From Butyrivibrio sp. (lineage in GTDB: Bacteria > Bacillota > Clostridia > Lachnospirales > Lachnospiraceae), in contig JAFSQI010000071.1 in assembly GCA_017446685.1 (NCBI GenBank), positions 1-39,973 of the forward strand: DNA of 39,973 nt, given 5' to 3'. Position numbers and translations under genes: made by a program. Below are positions 20,857-29,554 of this stretch, one piece after another; positions within the stretch are counted from its first letter, which is position 1, and each line of letters opens with the position of its first letter. A model generated the notes under the pieces. It had not been told where the DNA came from. It saw only the letters and a program-made list of their open reading frames with translations, and made no database searches.

Positions 20857-22179
20857 ATGTCTTACAACGAAAAAGTAAAAAAATTTGAAAAGATAAATCA
20901 GAAGATGGCCGGAAAAACTTTGAAGAAAAAAGATTCATCAAAAGATAATAAGTTATATAAAAAAGCATCTGTAACAATTGCTAAAGGTGCGAAAACGGAT
21001 AAGAAAACAGATTATAGGGAAGCTGAAAAGAAAGCAAAGAGCCGTTGCCCGTATTTTAAAAAGTGCGGAGCCTGTCAGATGATTGATACTCCTTATGACA
21101 AGCAGCTTAGACAGAAACATGCCCGTGTCCAGGAACTTATCGGAACTTACACCAAGGTTGCTGGTTTTGTTGGAATGGAAGAGCCTGAGCACTATAGATG
21201 CAAAGTTCATGCAGTATTTACCCATGATAAAAAGGGAAATCCGCTTTCTGGAATTTACAGAGAGGGAACACATGATGTTGTTCCGATTGATAGTTGTCTT
21301 TTAGAGGATAAAAAAGCTGATGCTATTATTTCAAGTATCAGAGGAATGCTTAAGTCATTTAAAATCAAGACTTATGATGAAGACAACGGTTTTGGATTAT
21401 TGAGACATGTGCTCATAAGAATTGGTAAAAATACCGGAGAAATAATGGTGGTTCTTGTAACAGTATCACCTGTATTTCCGTCAAAAAATAATTTTGTCAA
21501 AGCTCTTTTAAAAGAACATCCTGAAATAACAACAATTGTTCTTAATGTTAATGACAAGCAGACCAGCATGATCCTTGGCGATAGAGAAAAGCCAATGTAT
21601 GGCCCCGGATTTATCTATGATACCTGTCTTGGGATGAAATTTAAGATAAGTCCTAAGTCTTTTTATCAGGTTAATCCGGTTCAGACTGAGGTACTTTATA
21701 AAACAGCAATTGATATGGCTGATCTAAAGGGCGATGAGGTGGCTCTGGATTGTTATTGCGGCGTAGGAACTATTGGAATAATAGCCAGTCCTCATGTTAA
21801 AGAGGTGATCGGAGTCGAACTTAATAAAGATGCTGTAAAAGATGCCAATTTAAATGCAAAGATAAACGAGGTTAAGAATATCACCTTCTATGAAAATGAT
21901 GCCACCAGATTTATGCAGCAGATGGCTGAATCAGGAGATAAAGTGGATCTTGTATTTATGGATCCTCCCCGTTCCGGATCTACTCCTGAATTCATTGAAG
22001 CGATGGCAACACTTGCACCTAAGAAAGTGGTATACATATCCTGCAGCCCTGATTCACTTGCAAGAGATCTTGAAATTATCGTTAGAAAAGGATTTAAGGT
22101 TGAAAAGGCAATACCGGTTGATATGTTTCCATTCACAAGATCTATAGAAACGGTTGTTTTGTTGTCCAAACTTTCCTAA
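20857..22179 (+). CDS. rlmD: 23S rRNA (uracil-C5)-methyltransferase, RlmD/RumA family
   Basis: This SAM-dependent enzyme makes 5-methyluridine in RNA, by family most likely in 23S rRNA. The Fe-S cluster cysteines are in CPYFKKCGACQ (Cys64, Cys70, Cys73), with a fourth in DSCLLEDKK. The methyltransferase part shows DCYCGVGTIGIIA (SAM loop), DPPRSG and the catalytic cysteine in YISCSPDSLARDLE. The first ~60 residues are a lysine-rich tail (KTLKKKDSSKDNKLYKK) where many relatives have a TRAM RNA-binding domain. AAAGAGG precedes the ATG. Length is 440 aa. Which uridine is modified (position 747, 1939 or both, as in the RlmCD type) cannot be told from the sequence. Confidence 0.88.
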   Translation: MSYNEKVKKFEKINQKMAGKTLKKKDSSKDNKLYKKASVTIAKGAKTDKKTDYREAEKKAKSRCPYFKKCGACQMIDTPYDKQLRQKHARVQELIGTYTKVAGFVGMEEPEHYRCKVHAVFTHDKKGNPLSGIYREGTHDVVPIDSCLLEDKKADAIISSIRGMLKSFKIKTYDEDNGFGLLRHVLIRIGKNTGEIMVVLVTVSPVFPSKNNFVKALLKEHPEITTIVLNVNDKQTSMILGDREKPMYGPGFIYDTCLGMKFKISPKSFYQVNPVQTEVLYKTAIDMADLKGDEVALDCYCGVGTIGIIASPHVKEVIGVELNKDAVKDANLNAKINEVKNITFYENDATRFMQQMAESGDKVDLVFMDPPRSGSTPEFIEAMATLAPKKVVYISCSPDSLARDLEIIVRKGFKVEKAIPVDMFPFTRSIETVVLLSKLS

Positions 22180-22206
22180 GACCTAATAGTGGTTTTGATG
22201 ACTAAG

Positions 22207-22235
22207 CTCAGGCTCCATGTAGCCTGGGTTTTTTT
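22207..22235 (+). terminator. Terminator after rlmD
   Basis: CTCAGGCT (22207-22214), loop CCATGT, AGCCTGGG (22221-22228) with one T-G pair, then seven T. Confidence 0.92.
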
Positions 22236-22267
22236 ATATTATGTGGGCAAACAGTAACATATAATTC

Positions 22268-22297
22268 TTTATTACATTTAAGCTGTAATGTTATAAT
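22268..22297 (+). promoter_or_regulatory. Candidate promoter of the GH9 gene
   Basis: A perfect TATAAT at 22292-22297 with a weak -35 (TTTATT near 22268). The leader holds a small hairpin, TTGGC pairing with GCCAA (about 22302-22320). No LacI-type operator like O1-O4 is seen, so this gene may be controlled differently from the transporter. Confidence 0.45.
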
Positions 22298-22341
22298 ATC
22301 TTTGGCGTTAAAAATGCCAATTATATAATGTTGGAGGGTGT

Positions 22342-23988
22342 ATGGATAAAATTTATTTGAATCAAGTTGGGTATTTTAGTGAAAGTGAGAAGAGAGCAGT
22401 CCTGAATTTCAAAGCAGATGATTTTGAAATTGAAAATGCAGATGGGAACTGTGTTTTCAAAGGCAAAGTTTCTCATTTTGGAACAGATGATATTTCCGGT
22501 GAGGATACTTATGTTGCGAAATTCAGTGATTTTAAGACTGAGGGAACCTATAGGATCAAGGCGCAGGATGGGGTATCTGCAGCTTTTACAATTTCTGATA
22601 AGCCTTACGCTAAGCTTATGAAAGATATATGCAAATGCTTCTATTATTTGCGCTGCGCAGATGCTTTAGATAAAGAGTTTGCAGGGGAGTATTATCACAA
22701 ACCTTGTCATATGACGAAGGCTACTGTTTATGGAGAGGACACAGAACCTGTTGATGTTACAGGTGGTTGGCACGATGCGGGAGATTACGGACGTTATTCT
22801 ACAGCAGGCGCTGTTGCAGTTGCCCATATTTTGTATGGTGTCAGATTTTTTCCTGAATTATTAAAGGTTAAATTCAATATTCCTGCAGTTTCCGCTGAAA
22901 AAGGAATTCTTCCGGATATACTTGCAGAAACAAAGGTCGAGCTTGATTTTCTTATGAAAATGCAAAGAGAAAACGGCTCAGTCTGGCACAAAGTAACAAC
23001 TTTCTGCCATGCGCCTTTTGTTATGCCTGAAGATGATAAAGAAGAGCTTTTCCTTTTCCCGGTTTCTTCGATTGCAACTGCGGATATAGCAGCTGTTATG
23101 GCACTTGCGTACAGTGTTTACAAGGATTATGACAGTGCGTATGCCTTGAAGCTAAAAGAATCATCATTGAGGGCATATAAATGGCTGAAGGAGAACCCTG
23201 ATGAACTTCTTTTCCATAATGCAGAAGGCTCAAATACCGGAGAGTATGATGAAGCTGAAGATATATCAAACAGATTTTGGGCGGCAGCAGCTTTATATGA
23301 AGCTTTTGGAGAGGAAAAATATCTGACCGATGCCATTGATAAGAAAAAGGAACTGGATCTTTTTGATAAAGAAGCAAAGAAAAAAGGTTATCAGGGCGAT
23401 GTGTTTACCTGCATGGGCTGGGCTGAAGTAGCAGGACTTGGCTCTTTATCGTTGTTTTTGAAGAACGAGAAAAACGAAATAACGGAAGAAATGAAAAAAA
23501 GATTTATACTTGAAGCGGACAGACTTGTTGAAAATGCTGGGAAAAATGGCTTCAATCTCTGTATGGAAGCTAAGGATTTTATCTGGGGAAGCAACATGGA
23601 ATTGTTAAAATATCTTATGGTATTGACTGTTTCCAATAAAATGCTTAACGTAAAAGCAGAATACAAGAATGCTATCCAGTCAGGTCTTGATTATCTTCTT
23701 GGGTGCAATAGTATGGACACAAGCTATGTTACCGGTAATGGAGAAAGGGCATTTAAGAATCCGCATCTTCGTCCAACAGCAGTTGATGATATAGAACAGC
23801 CTTGGCCGGGACTTGTCTCGGGAGGACCAAATGTTGGACTTCAGGATGAGATGGCTAAAAAGGTTCCGGCAGATTCAGCACCGATGAAATGCTATTATGA
23901 CCATACCGCTTGTTATTCGCTCAATGAGATAACAATATACTGGAATTCGCCGTTGGTATTTGTTATGGCTGGAATGTTGCAAAGATAA
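22342..23988 (+). CDS. GH9 beta-glucanase, cytoplasmic
   Basis: This inverting GH9 glycosidase is of the endoglucanase/cellodextrinase type. An N-terminal Ig-like domain (residues 1-85, IYLNQVGYFSESEKRAV) precedes the (alpha/alpha)6 barrel. The catalytic base pair is in DVTGGWHDAGDYGRY (Asp145, Asp148), the substrate-binding region is in NPHLRPTAVDD near 474, and the acid Glu529 is in YSLNEITIYWNSP. The 548-aa length and the Ig-plus-GH9 order match theme C/D enzymes. There is no signal peptide, so it likely splits imported cello- or xyloglucan oligosaccharides inside the cell. TTGGAGGGTGT precedes the ATG. It sits apart from the transporter operon but fits the same substrate logic. Confidence 0.92.
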   Translation: MDKIYLNQVGYFSESEKRAVLNFKADDFEIENADGNCVFKGKVSHFGTDDISGEDTYVAKFSDFKTEGTYRIKAQDGVSAAFTISDKPYAKLMKDICKCFYYLRCADALDKEFAGEYYHKPCHMTKATVYGEDTEPVDVTGGWHDAGDYGRYSTAGAVAVAHILYGVRFFPELLKVKFNIPAVSAEKGILPDILAETKVELDFLMKMQRENGSVWHKVTTFCHAPFVMPEDDKEELFLFPVSSIATADIAAVMALAYSVYKDYDSAYALKLKESSLRAYKWLKENPDELLFHNAEGSNTGEYDEAEDISNRFWAAAALYEAFGEEKYLTDAIDKKKELDLFDKEAKKKGYQGDVFTCMGWAEVAGLGSLSLFLKNEKNEITEEMKKRFILEADRLVENAGKNGFNLCMEAKDFIWGSNMELLKYLMVLTVSNKMLNVKAEYKNAIQSGLDYLLGCNSMDTSYVTGNGERAFKNPHLRPTAVDDIEQPWPGLVSGGPNVGLQDEMAKKVPADSAPMKCYYDHTACYSLNEITIYWNSPLVFVMAGMLQR

Positions 23989-24013
23989 TTGTTGTTTTTA
24001 TCTAGGAGGTTTT

Positions 24014-24802
24014 ATGAATTTGACTGTACTGCAGGGACTTATTATCCCGTTTTTGGGAACTTCATTAGGAGCGGCAGGAGTTCTTTTTATGAAAAAAGGG
24101 CTTGGGCAGCAGGTGGAAAGAGCACTTACAGGATTTGCTGCAGGTATTATGGTTGCTGCATCTATTTGGAGCCTTTTGGTTCCGGCTATGGAACAATCAG
24201 GTGAGCTTGGAATGGGAAAACTTTCGTTTGTCCCTGCAGTGGTCGGATTCTGGATCGGCATTGTTTTTTTGCTTATACTTGACTGTATTATTCCTCATTT
24301 ACATATGCATGCAGAAAAAGCGGAAGGTATTCATAGCAAGCTGCAACGTTCAACGATGATGGTACTTGCTGTTACGCTTCATAATATTCCCGAGGGAATG
24401 GCTGTAGGTGTGGTTTATGCAGGGCTTCTTACGGAAAATACGCAGATTACTGCAGGTGGAGCTCTGGCACTTGCACTTGGAATTGCTATACAGAATTTTC
24501 CTGAAGGGGCTATAATATCTATGCCGCTTAGAGCAGAGGGGCAGAGTAAGGGAAAAGCTTTTTTCTACGGTGTGCTCTCGGGAGCTGTTGAGCCGGTAGG
24601 AGCGCTCCTTACTATATTTTTTGCTTCTTTATTGGTGCCTGTTATGCCGTATCTTCTGAGCTTTGCTGCAGGTGCTATGATCTATGTAGTGGTTGAGGAA
24701 CTTATACCTGAGATGTCTGAAGGAGAACATTCAAATATAGGCGTTATCATGTTTTCACTTGGATTCACGGTGATGATGGCTCTTGATGTTGCACTTGGAT
24801 AA
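24014..24802 (+). CDS. ZIP-family metal transporter
   Basis: This is a 262-aa membrane protein of the ZIP (ZupT/GufA-like) family, which moves zinc or other divalent metals into the cytoplasm. About eight helices are expected, starting at LIIPFLGTSLGAAGVLFMKKG. The histidine-rich loop is PHLHMHAEKAEG. The metal-site motifs are HNIPEG (123-128) in helix 4 and QNFPEG (160-165) in helix 5. AGGAGG lies 5 bases before ATG 24014. It follows the GH9 gene after only 25 bases and precedes truA by 29, so it may be cotranscribed with both. No metal-responsive operator is seen. Confidence 0.92.
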   Translation: MNLTVLQGLIIPFLGTSLGAAGVLFMKKGLGQQVERALTGFAAGIMVAASIWSLLVPAMEQSGELGMGKLSFVPAVVGFWIGIVFLLILDCIIPHLHMHAEKAEGIHSKLQRSTMMVLAVTLHNIPEGMAVGVVYAGLLTENTQITAGGALALALGIAIQNFPEGAIISMPLRAEGQSKGKAFFYGVLSGAVEPVGALLTIFFASLLVPVMPYLLSFAAGAMIYVVVEELIPEMSEGEHSNIGVIMFSLGFTVMMALDVALG

Positions 24803-24831
24803 AAAATAGAAATTGGAGATTTATAGTATTT

Positions 24832-25584
24832 ATGAAAAGAAATTATAAGCTGATGATCAGTTACGACGGAACCAGATTTTATGGCTGGGAGAGACAGCCG
24901 GGGAAGGATATGACTATTCAGGGAAAACTTGAAAGTGTTCTTTCCAGAATGACTGGAGCAGAAGGAGAAAAGGCTGTAAATGTTATAGGGGCCGGGCGTA
25001 CTGATGCAGGTGTGCACGCCAGAGGTATGACTGCAAATGTAGTTCTTGATACTGATATGACTGAAGAAGAAATTCAGAATTACATGAACACATATCTTCC
25101 GGAGGATATCAGTGTAAATGAAGTGAAAGTGTGCTCTGACAGATTCCATGCAAGGTATAATGCCCTTGGCAAAACGTACAGATATACCTGTTGGTACGGA
25201 GCTTCCAAACCTGTATTTGACAGAAAATATGTCACAGTTCTTGATAATTGTCCAAACATTGACAAAATGAAAGAAGCTTCAGAATATCTTATAGGAACAC
25301 ACGATTTTAAAAGCTTTTGCGGAAATACACACATGAAGAAGTCGACTGTAAGGTGCGTAGATAGCATAAATATTGAAAAGAGCGGAAATTATATCAGACT
25401 GTATTTTCATGGAAACGGCTTTTTGCAAAATATGGTCCGTATTCTGACCGGAACTCTTTTGGAAGTCGGATACGGCAATATAGAGCCTTCTGAGGTAAAA
25501 AATATACTTGAAGCATGTGACAGACAAAAGGCAGGACCTACTGCAAGGCCTGAAGGGTTATGTATGATGAAAGTGGATTATTAA
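24832..25584 (+). CDS. truA: tRNA pseudouridine synthase A
   Basis: This enzyme forms pseudouridine at positions 38-40 in the tRNA anticodon arm. The catalytic aspartate is Asp58 in GAGRTDAGVHARG. Other family segments are MISYDGTRFYGWERQP at the N-terminus, DRFHARYNALGKTYRY in the middle and FLQNMVRILTGTLLEVG near the end. Length is 250 aa, as expected. The ATG at 24832 gives the standard family N-terminus, although the GGAG site is 13 bases away, rather far. It likely shares a transcript with the ZIP gene. Confidence 0.96.
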   Translation: MKRNYKLMISYDGTRFYGWERQPGKDMTIQGKLESVLSRMTGAEGEKAVNVIGAGRTDAGVHARGMTANVVLDTDMTEEEIQNYMNTYLPEDISVNEVKVCSDRFHARYNALGKTYRYTCWYGASKPVFDRKYVTVLDNCPNIDKMKEASEYLIGTHDFKSFCGNTHMKKSTVRCVDSINIEKSGNYIRLYFHGNGFLQNMVRILTGTLLEVGYGNIEPSEVKNILEACDRQKAGPTARPEGLCMMKVDY

Positions 25585-25908
25585 TCGTTTAAGCCCCCTT
25601 CTTGTAAGCTCAAAAAGGCGATAATTAGTTATTGTTTAAATGATTAAAAAAACATAAAAACAGGTGTCTTCAAACAACCTCAAATTGTTTCGAATTAGAT
25701 AGAAATGCAATCGGTTAAGCACCTCCAACGCCAGTAAACATGCGGTGTTTATTCTTTTTTTATAAAGTTAAAAAAAAGATTAAATAACCCATGATACTAT
25801 CGATTAATTTCTCCGAAATGGGCATAATGTTTTTAAAGATAAATAATCTGATTATTTTACTAGAAGATGTTTAATTATCTTAAAATTATTCGAGCGGAGG
25901 ATGTTGAT
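25585..25908. other. Gene-free AT-rich region between truA and secreted protein
   Basis: No gene is seen in 324 bases. A weak terminator lies at 25735-25761. The word TGCAATCGGTT (25707-25717) equals part of LacI operator O3 but its right half is lost. The last ~50 bases include the leader and the GCGGAGG site of the following gene. Clear promoter boxes are not evident, though TATGAT-like words occur near 25790. Confidence 0.5.
25735..25761 (+). terminator. Weak intrinsic terminator downstream of truA
   Basis: TAAACA (25735-25740), loop TGCGG, TGTTTA (25746-25751), then TTCTTTTTTT. An alternative longer pairing of CAC and CGC with GCG and GTG is possible. It lies 150 bases after the truA stop. 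Confidence 0.6.
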
Positions 25909-26589
25909 ATGAAAAAACGGATTTTTTCATCAGTTGTCGCAGTTGGGGTTTCTTTAATTTCCCTTGTTTTATGTACATTTTGTGATTGCGCCGGACTTAC
26001 AGCTTTTGCTGCGGAAAGTAAAGACATAGGTATTCGTGTCGACTTCGAATATGTTATACCTGATTCTTTTAACTGGTGCACATATTATGTGGTTGTGGCT
26101 ACTAATACTTCCGGAAAAGATATTGCAGTAAGCGCTGATTTCGCTGCTATTGATACAAACGGAAATGTTATTTCCAAGACTCATGATTATGCCGAGGCAG
26201 TAAAAAAGGATCAGCAGTTTATTTTATATGGGCAATTCCAAAATAAGGAAATCGGAAGTGGGGTAAGATATCAGTATCAGTACAAAACATCCGACACTGA
26301 AAACTGTACATATACTTCGGTTGATCTGGATGCATCAAATATTGGTGGATGCGTTGAAGTAAGTGCTACAAATTACTCTGAAAAAGATATTCAGGGAGTT
26401 GGAGTAAGGTCAGTATTTTTCAGAAATGGAAAAGCAGTTGCATTTGATACCGTAAACATAGCAGATGTTGGATATGTCTTTTACGGAGGAAGCACAAATT
26501 CACAGGTTTTAGGCCATAATGCAGGAAGCTTCGACGATTATATAATTACATATACGTCCGCGGGAAATCAGGAAATACGCGATTTTTAA
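25909..26589 (+). CDS. Secreted protein with two internal repeats, unknown function
   Basis: I do not recognise a named family. A Sec signal peptide covers about residues 1-35 (KKR, a long hydrophobic stretch, then AFA-AES). The mature part shows two related segments. Residues 59-92 begin YYVVVATNTSGKDIAVSADF, and 148-182 begin CVEVSATNYSEKDIQGVGV. Each has the pattern of an Asn-[TY]-Ser turn, then KDI, a beta strand, and an [ND]GN/NGKAV hairpin. This looks like a tandem of small beta-sandwich domains of the FxLYD/Ig type. The start at 25909 has GCGGAGG upstream, and a strong terminator follows. The product is likely extracellular or wall-associated and transcribed alone. Confidence 0.75.
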   Translation: MKKRIFSSVVAVGVSLISLVLCTFCDCAGLTAFAAESKDIGIRVDFEYVIPDSFNWCTYYVVVATNTSGKDIAVSADFAAIDTNGNVISKTHDYAEAVKKDQQFILYGQFQNKEIGSGVRYQYQYKTSDTENCTYTSVDLDASNIGGCVEVSATNYSEKDIQGVGVRSVFFRNGKAVAFDTVNIADVGYVFYGGSTNSQVLGHNAGSFDDYIITYTSAGNQEIRDF

Positions 26590-26602
26590 AACAAAAAACA
26601 AT

Positions 26603-26634
26603 GCGCAGGTGCTAAAACCTGCGCTTATTTTTTT
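26603..26634 (+). terminator. Terminator of the secreted-protein gene
   Basis: GCGCAGGT (26603-26610), loop GCTAAA, ACCTGCGC (26617-26624), then TTATTTTTTT. Perfect 8-bp stem. Confidence 0.93.
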
Positions 26635-26715
26635 GAAAAGCGCTTTTTGTGTTGCTAAAACTATGCTATACTATTGACTGGTTAAGAATAATTATGAAAG
26701 AGATAAATGATTTAA

Positions 26716-27729
26716 ATGGCTTCTGGCAAAGACAGAATAAAGTCTAAGAAAGTTTATAGTAAACGTATAACATATCTGCGTCGAATTATCATTATTGTTA
26801 TTGCTGCAGCCATTTTTATTCCAACGGTTGTGTGTCTTTTACTGGCGGTTCGATATGACAGGCTTCGGGTTAGTTATGAACAGACTGAGGCTAATCTTGA
26901 ATGGTACAGAAATAAATACGGGACTGAAATGGAAATTCTCTCGGGTTCAGGTAAATCGACTGGTCTTGCATCATCGCAGGCAACTGATACCGGGGAGGAA
27001 ACTGTTGAAAAAGATACTGATAGCAATGCAGAGTCAGACACAGAGGAATTTGATGTCGATTATGCTACAATTGAAGTGAGTGGGGCGCAGAATCCTGAGG
27101 ATATCGAGGGAACGCGATATGTATATCTGACGTTTGATGACGGACCGAGTTCATCAACGGATGATATTTTGGATATATTGGACAGATACGGAGTAAAGGC
27201 AACCTTTTTTGTATGCGGCAAGCCTGATGCAAAATATACTGAGTTATATCAGAGAATCGTTGAAGATGGACATACATTGGGAATGCATTCTTATAGCCAC
27301 AAATACAATGTTATTTATCAGTCTCTGGAATCATTCAGAACAGATATGGATAAGTTGAGGATTTTTCTTTATGAGACTACCGGAGTATGGCCTAAATTCT
27401 ACAGATTTCCCGGAGGAAGTTCCAATAAAGTCAGCAAGGTTGATATGACAGAGCTATGTTCTTATCTTGATGATTCAGGTATTACTTTTTTTGACTGGAA
27501 TGTTTCCGCAGGAGATGACCGTGGCGCCAATAAGAATGAAATATACAGTAATATAGTTAATAATATTCCAAAATTTAAACATTGCATTGTTCTGATGCAT
27601 GATGCAGCTGACAAGAAGAGTACAGTTGAAGCGCTGCCTGAAATAATAGAAGCAATTCAGGCAATGGATGACACAGTGATAGTCCCGATAACTGACGATA
27701 CGTTACCGGTTCAACATATCAAATATTAA
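26716..27729 (+). CDS. Membrane-anchored polysaccharide deacetylase (NodB)
   Basis: This CE4 deacetylase is probably active on peptidoglycan N-acetylglucosamine or N-acetylmuramic acid outside the membrane. A basic N-terminus and one helix (residues 23-45) anchor it. A low-complexity acidic linker follows (about 75-115). The NodB domain runs from about 134 to 325. The CE4 motifs are all present: TFDDGP (139-144), HSYSH (191-195, metal histidines), RFPGGSS, DWNVSAGD and LMHDA. Length is 337 aa. The ATG at 26716 has only a distant AAAGAGA site, so translation may be modest. It is followed after 33 bases by the bactofilin gene. That pairing suggests a shared role in cell-wall shape or remodelling. 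Confidence 0.9.
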   Translation: MASGKDRIKSKKVYSKRITYLRRIIIIVIAAAIFIPTVVCLLLAVRYDRLRVSYEQTEANLEWYRNKYGTEMEILSGSGKSTGLASSQATDTGEETVEKDTDSNAESDTEEFDVDYATIEVSGAQNPEDIEGTRYVYLTFDDGPSSSTDDILDILDRYGVKATFFVCGKPDAKYTELYQRIVEDGHTLGMHSYSHKYNVIYQSLESFRTDMDKLRIFLYETTGVWPKFYRFPGGSSNKVSKVDMTELCSYLDDSGITFFDWNVSAGDDRGANKNEIYSNIVNNIPKFKHCIVLMHDAADKKSTVEALPEIIEAIQAMDDTVIVPITDDTLPVQHIKY

Positions 27730-27762
27730 AAGATTTAAGAAAGTGAATGGAGGATTTCAAAA

Positions 27763-28797
27763 ATGGGATTTTTTTCTGAGCTGAAAAATGACCTGTCTCA
27801 GGCTGTAAATACTCTTATGCCTGATGATTCGGAAAAAACAGCTACTCCCGATAATCTCAGGACAGAAGAAGGTTTTGAAACTAAAGTGGGGAAGTCTGAA
27901 AAGGTTGATATTGACAGTATGCTTAATCGTCTTGATGACATTAAGCTCGACGATATCAGCAATGAATCCGAAGAGAATGTTGAGGAACCGGAAGAAGAGT
28001 ACGAGGAACCGGAAAGTGTTCAGAACTATCCGGAGCCTGAACCGGTGACTGTATCCAAGCCGGTTAGAACTGAAGCTCCAAAGAGTGCTCTTGAAACTAT
28101 TGCGGAGTTACAGCAGCACAATAATCCGGTAAGTGAGCTGGATGAACTTGAGGAGAAGATAGAGAAACAGACAGAGGCAGAGGTTAAGCGTGAAAAGCCA
28201 CAGACAGCACTAGAGGCTGTAGAGGCATATACTGCACCACACTTAAATGGCTATGTAGCGCAGACAAGTACTGCGCCTGTAGAAAATACAAATTATAATG
28301 GGGGATTTGATACAATGGATTTTGAACAGCTTACACCTACAGATGAGACAGCTAGCATTACCGAAGGAATGATTATTACCGGAAATATTCAGACAACAGG
28401 ATCGCTTGATCTTATTGGTAAGGTGACAGGAAACATTAAGTGTCTTGGAAAACTTAATATAACAGGTGAAATCATTGGAGATTCAGATGCAGCAGAGGTT
28501 TACGCCGAGTCTGCAAGAATAACAGGTGAAGTTAGAAGTAACGGAAGCGTTAAGGTTGGACAGAGCACTGTTATTGTAGGAAATATTTTTGGATCCAGCG
28601 CTGTTATCGCAGGTGCTGTTAAGGGTGATATAGATGTTCACGGTCCTGTAGTTCTTGATACTACGGCTATTGTAATGGGTAACATCAAGTCCCAGTCAGT
28701 ACAGATCAACAATGGTGCAGTTATCGAAGGTATGTGCTCACAGGCTTATGCTGATGTTAACCCTTCAGAGTTCTTTGAACAGCTTAAGAATAGATAA
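27763..28797 (+). CDS. Bactofilin (polymer-forming cytoskeletal protein)
   Basis: This 344-aa protein has a disordered acidic N-terminal part (1-~190, rich in Glu, Pro, Asp: EEPEEEYEEPESVQNYPEP) and a C-terminal bactofilin beta-helix (about 197-330). The helix shows the short-repeat pattern GMIITGNIQTTGSLDLIGKV, GKLNITGEIIGD, SARITGEVRSNGSVKVG and VIVGNIFGSSAVIAG. Bactofilins polymerise without nucleotides and often organise cell-wall enzymes. The neighbour upstream is a NodB deacetylase, and pyrH follows after 28 bases. GGAGG precedes the ATG by 10 bases. The long N-terminal extension is longer than in most bactofilins and may bind partners. Confidence 0.9.
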   Translation: MGFFSELKNDLSQAVNTLMPDDSEKTATPDNLRTEEGFETKVGKSEKVDIDSMLNRLDDIKLDDISNESEENVEEPEEEYEEPESVQNYPEPEPVTVSKPVRTEAPKSALETIAELQQHNNPVSELDELEEKIEKQTEAEVKREKPQTALEAVEAYTAPHLNGYVAQTSTAPVENTNYNGGFDTMDFEQLTPTDETASITEGMIITGNIQTTGSLDLIGKVTGNIKCLGKLNITGEIIGDSDAAEVYAESARITGEVRSNGSVKVGQSTVIVGNIFGSSAVIAGAVKGDIDVHGPVVLDTTAIVMGNIKSQSVQINNGAVIEGMCSQAYADVNPSEFFEQLKNR

Positions 28798-28825
28798 TTA
28801 TTAAATCATTTTTATGGAGAATAAT

Positions 28826-29518
28826 ATGAGAATTTTATTGAAACTTAGTGGAGAGGCACTTGCAGGAGATAAGAAGACAGGTTTCGATGAGGAAACAGTC
28901 AGAAAAGTAGCTCTTCAGGTAAAACAGCTTGTTGATAGCGGAACACAGGTTGGTATAGTTATTGGCGGCGGAAATTTCTGGCGCGGCCGTACCAGTGAGA
29001 ATATTGACAGAGTTAAGGCTGATCAGATCGGTATGCTTGCAACAATAATGAATTGCATCTATGTATCCGAGATTTTTAGATCAGAAGGCATGATGACCAA
29101 TATTCTTACACCTTTTGAATGCGGTTCATTTACAAAACTCTTTTCAAAAGACAGAGCAAATAAATATTTTGCACGTAATATGGTAGTATTTTTTGCAGGC
29201 GGTACAGGTCATCCTTACTTCTCTACAGATACAGGTGTTGTGCTTAGAGCAATCGAGGTGGAGGCTGATTATATTCTTCTTGCCAAAGCTGTTGATGGTG
29301 TGTATGACAGTGATCCTGCCAAGAATCCTGATGCCAAGAGGTATGACACAGTTTCAATTGATGAAGTCATTTCGGGTAATTTACAGGTTGTAGATATGAC
29401 AGCTTCTATACTTGCGAGAGACAATAAGGTTCCTATGCGAGTATTTGCTCTGCAGGAAGAAAACAGCATTGTTAAAGCTGCTACAGGTTCTTTTAATGGA
29501 ACTACTGTTACAGTATAA
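28826..29518 (+). CDS. pyrH: UMP kinase
   Basis: This enzyme phosphorylates UMP to UDP in pyrimidine nucleotide synthesis. It is an amino-acid-kinase-fold protein, 230 aa. It begins MRILLKLSGEALAG, has the GIVIGGGNFWRGR loop and the acidic RANKYFARNMVVFFAGGTGHPYFSTDT stretch (in parts), and ends VRKAATGS-like (IVKAATGSFNGTTV). I chose ATG 28826, with GGAG 6 bases upstream; an ATG four codons earlier lacks a site. It starts the conserved series pyrH-frr-uppS-cdsA. Confidence 0.95.
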   Translation: MRILLKLSGEALAGDKKTGFDEETVRKVALQVKQLVDSGTQVGIVIGGGNFWRGRTSENIDRVKADQIGMLATIMNCIYVSEIFRSEGMMTNILTPFECGSFTKLFSKDRANKYFARNMVVFFAGGTGHPYFSTDTGVVLRAIEVEADYILLAKAVDGVYDSDPAKNPDAKRYDTVSIDEVISGNLQVVDMTASILARDNKVPMRVFALQEENSIVKAATGSFNGTTVTV

Positions 29519-29554
29519 AAATAACACAACTGTTATTTAATAGGAGGCGCATGT

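Noticed and set aside
25707-25722. Fifth LacI operator
   Set aside because: TGCAATCGGTT matches O3 over 11 bases, but the right half does not complete the dyad and no suitable promoter or sugar gene follows.
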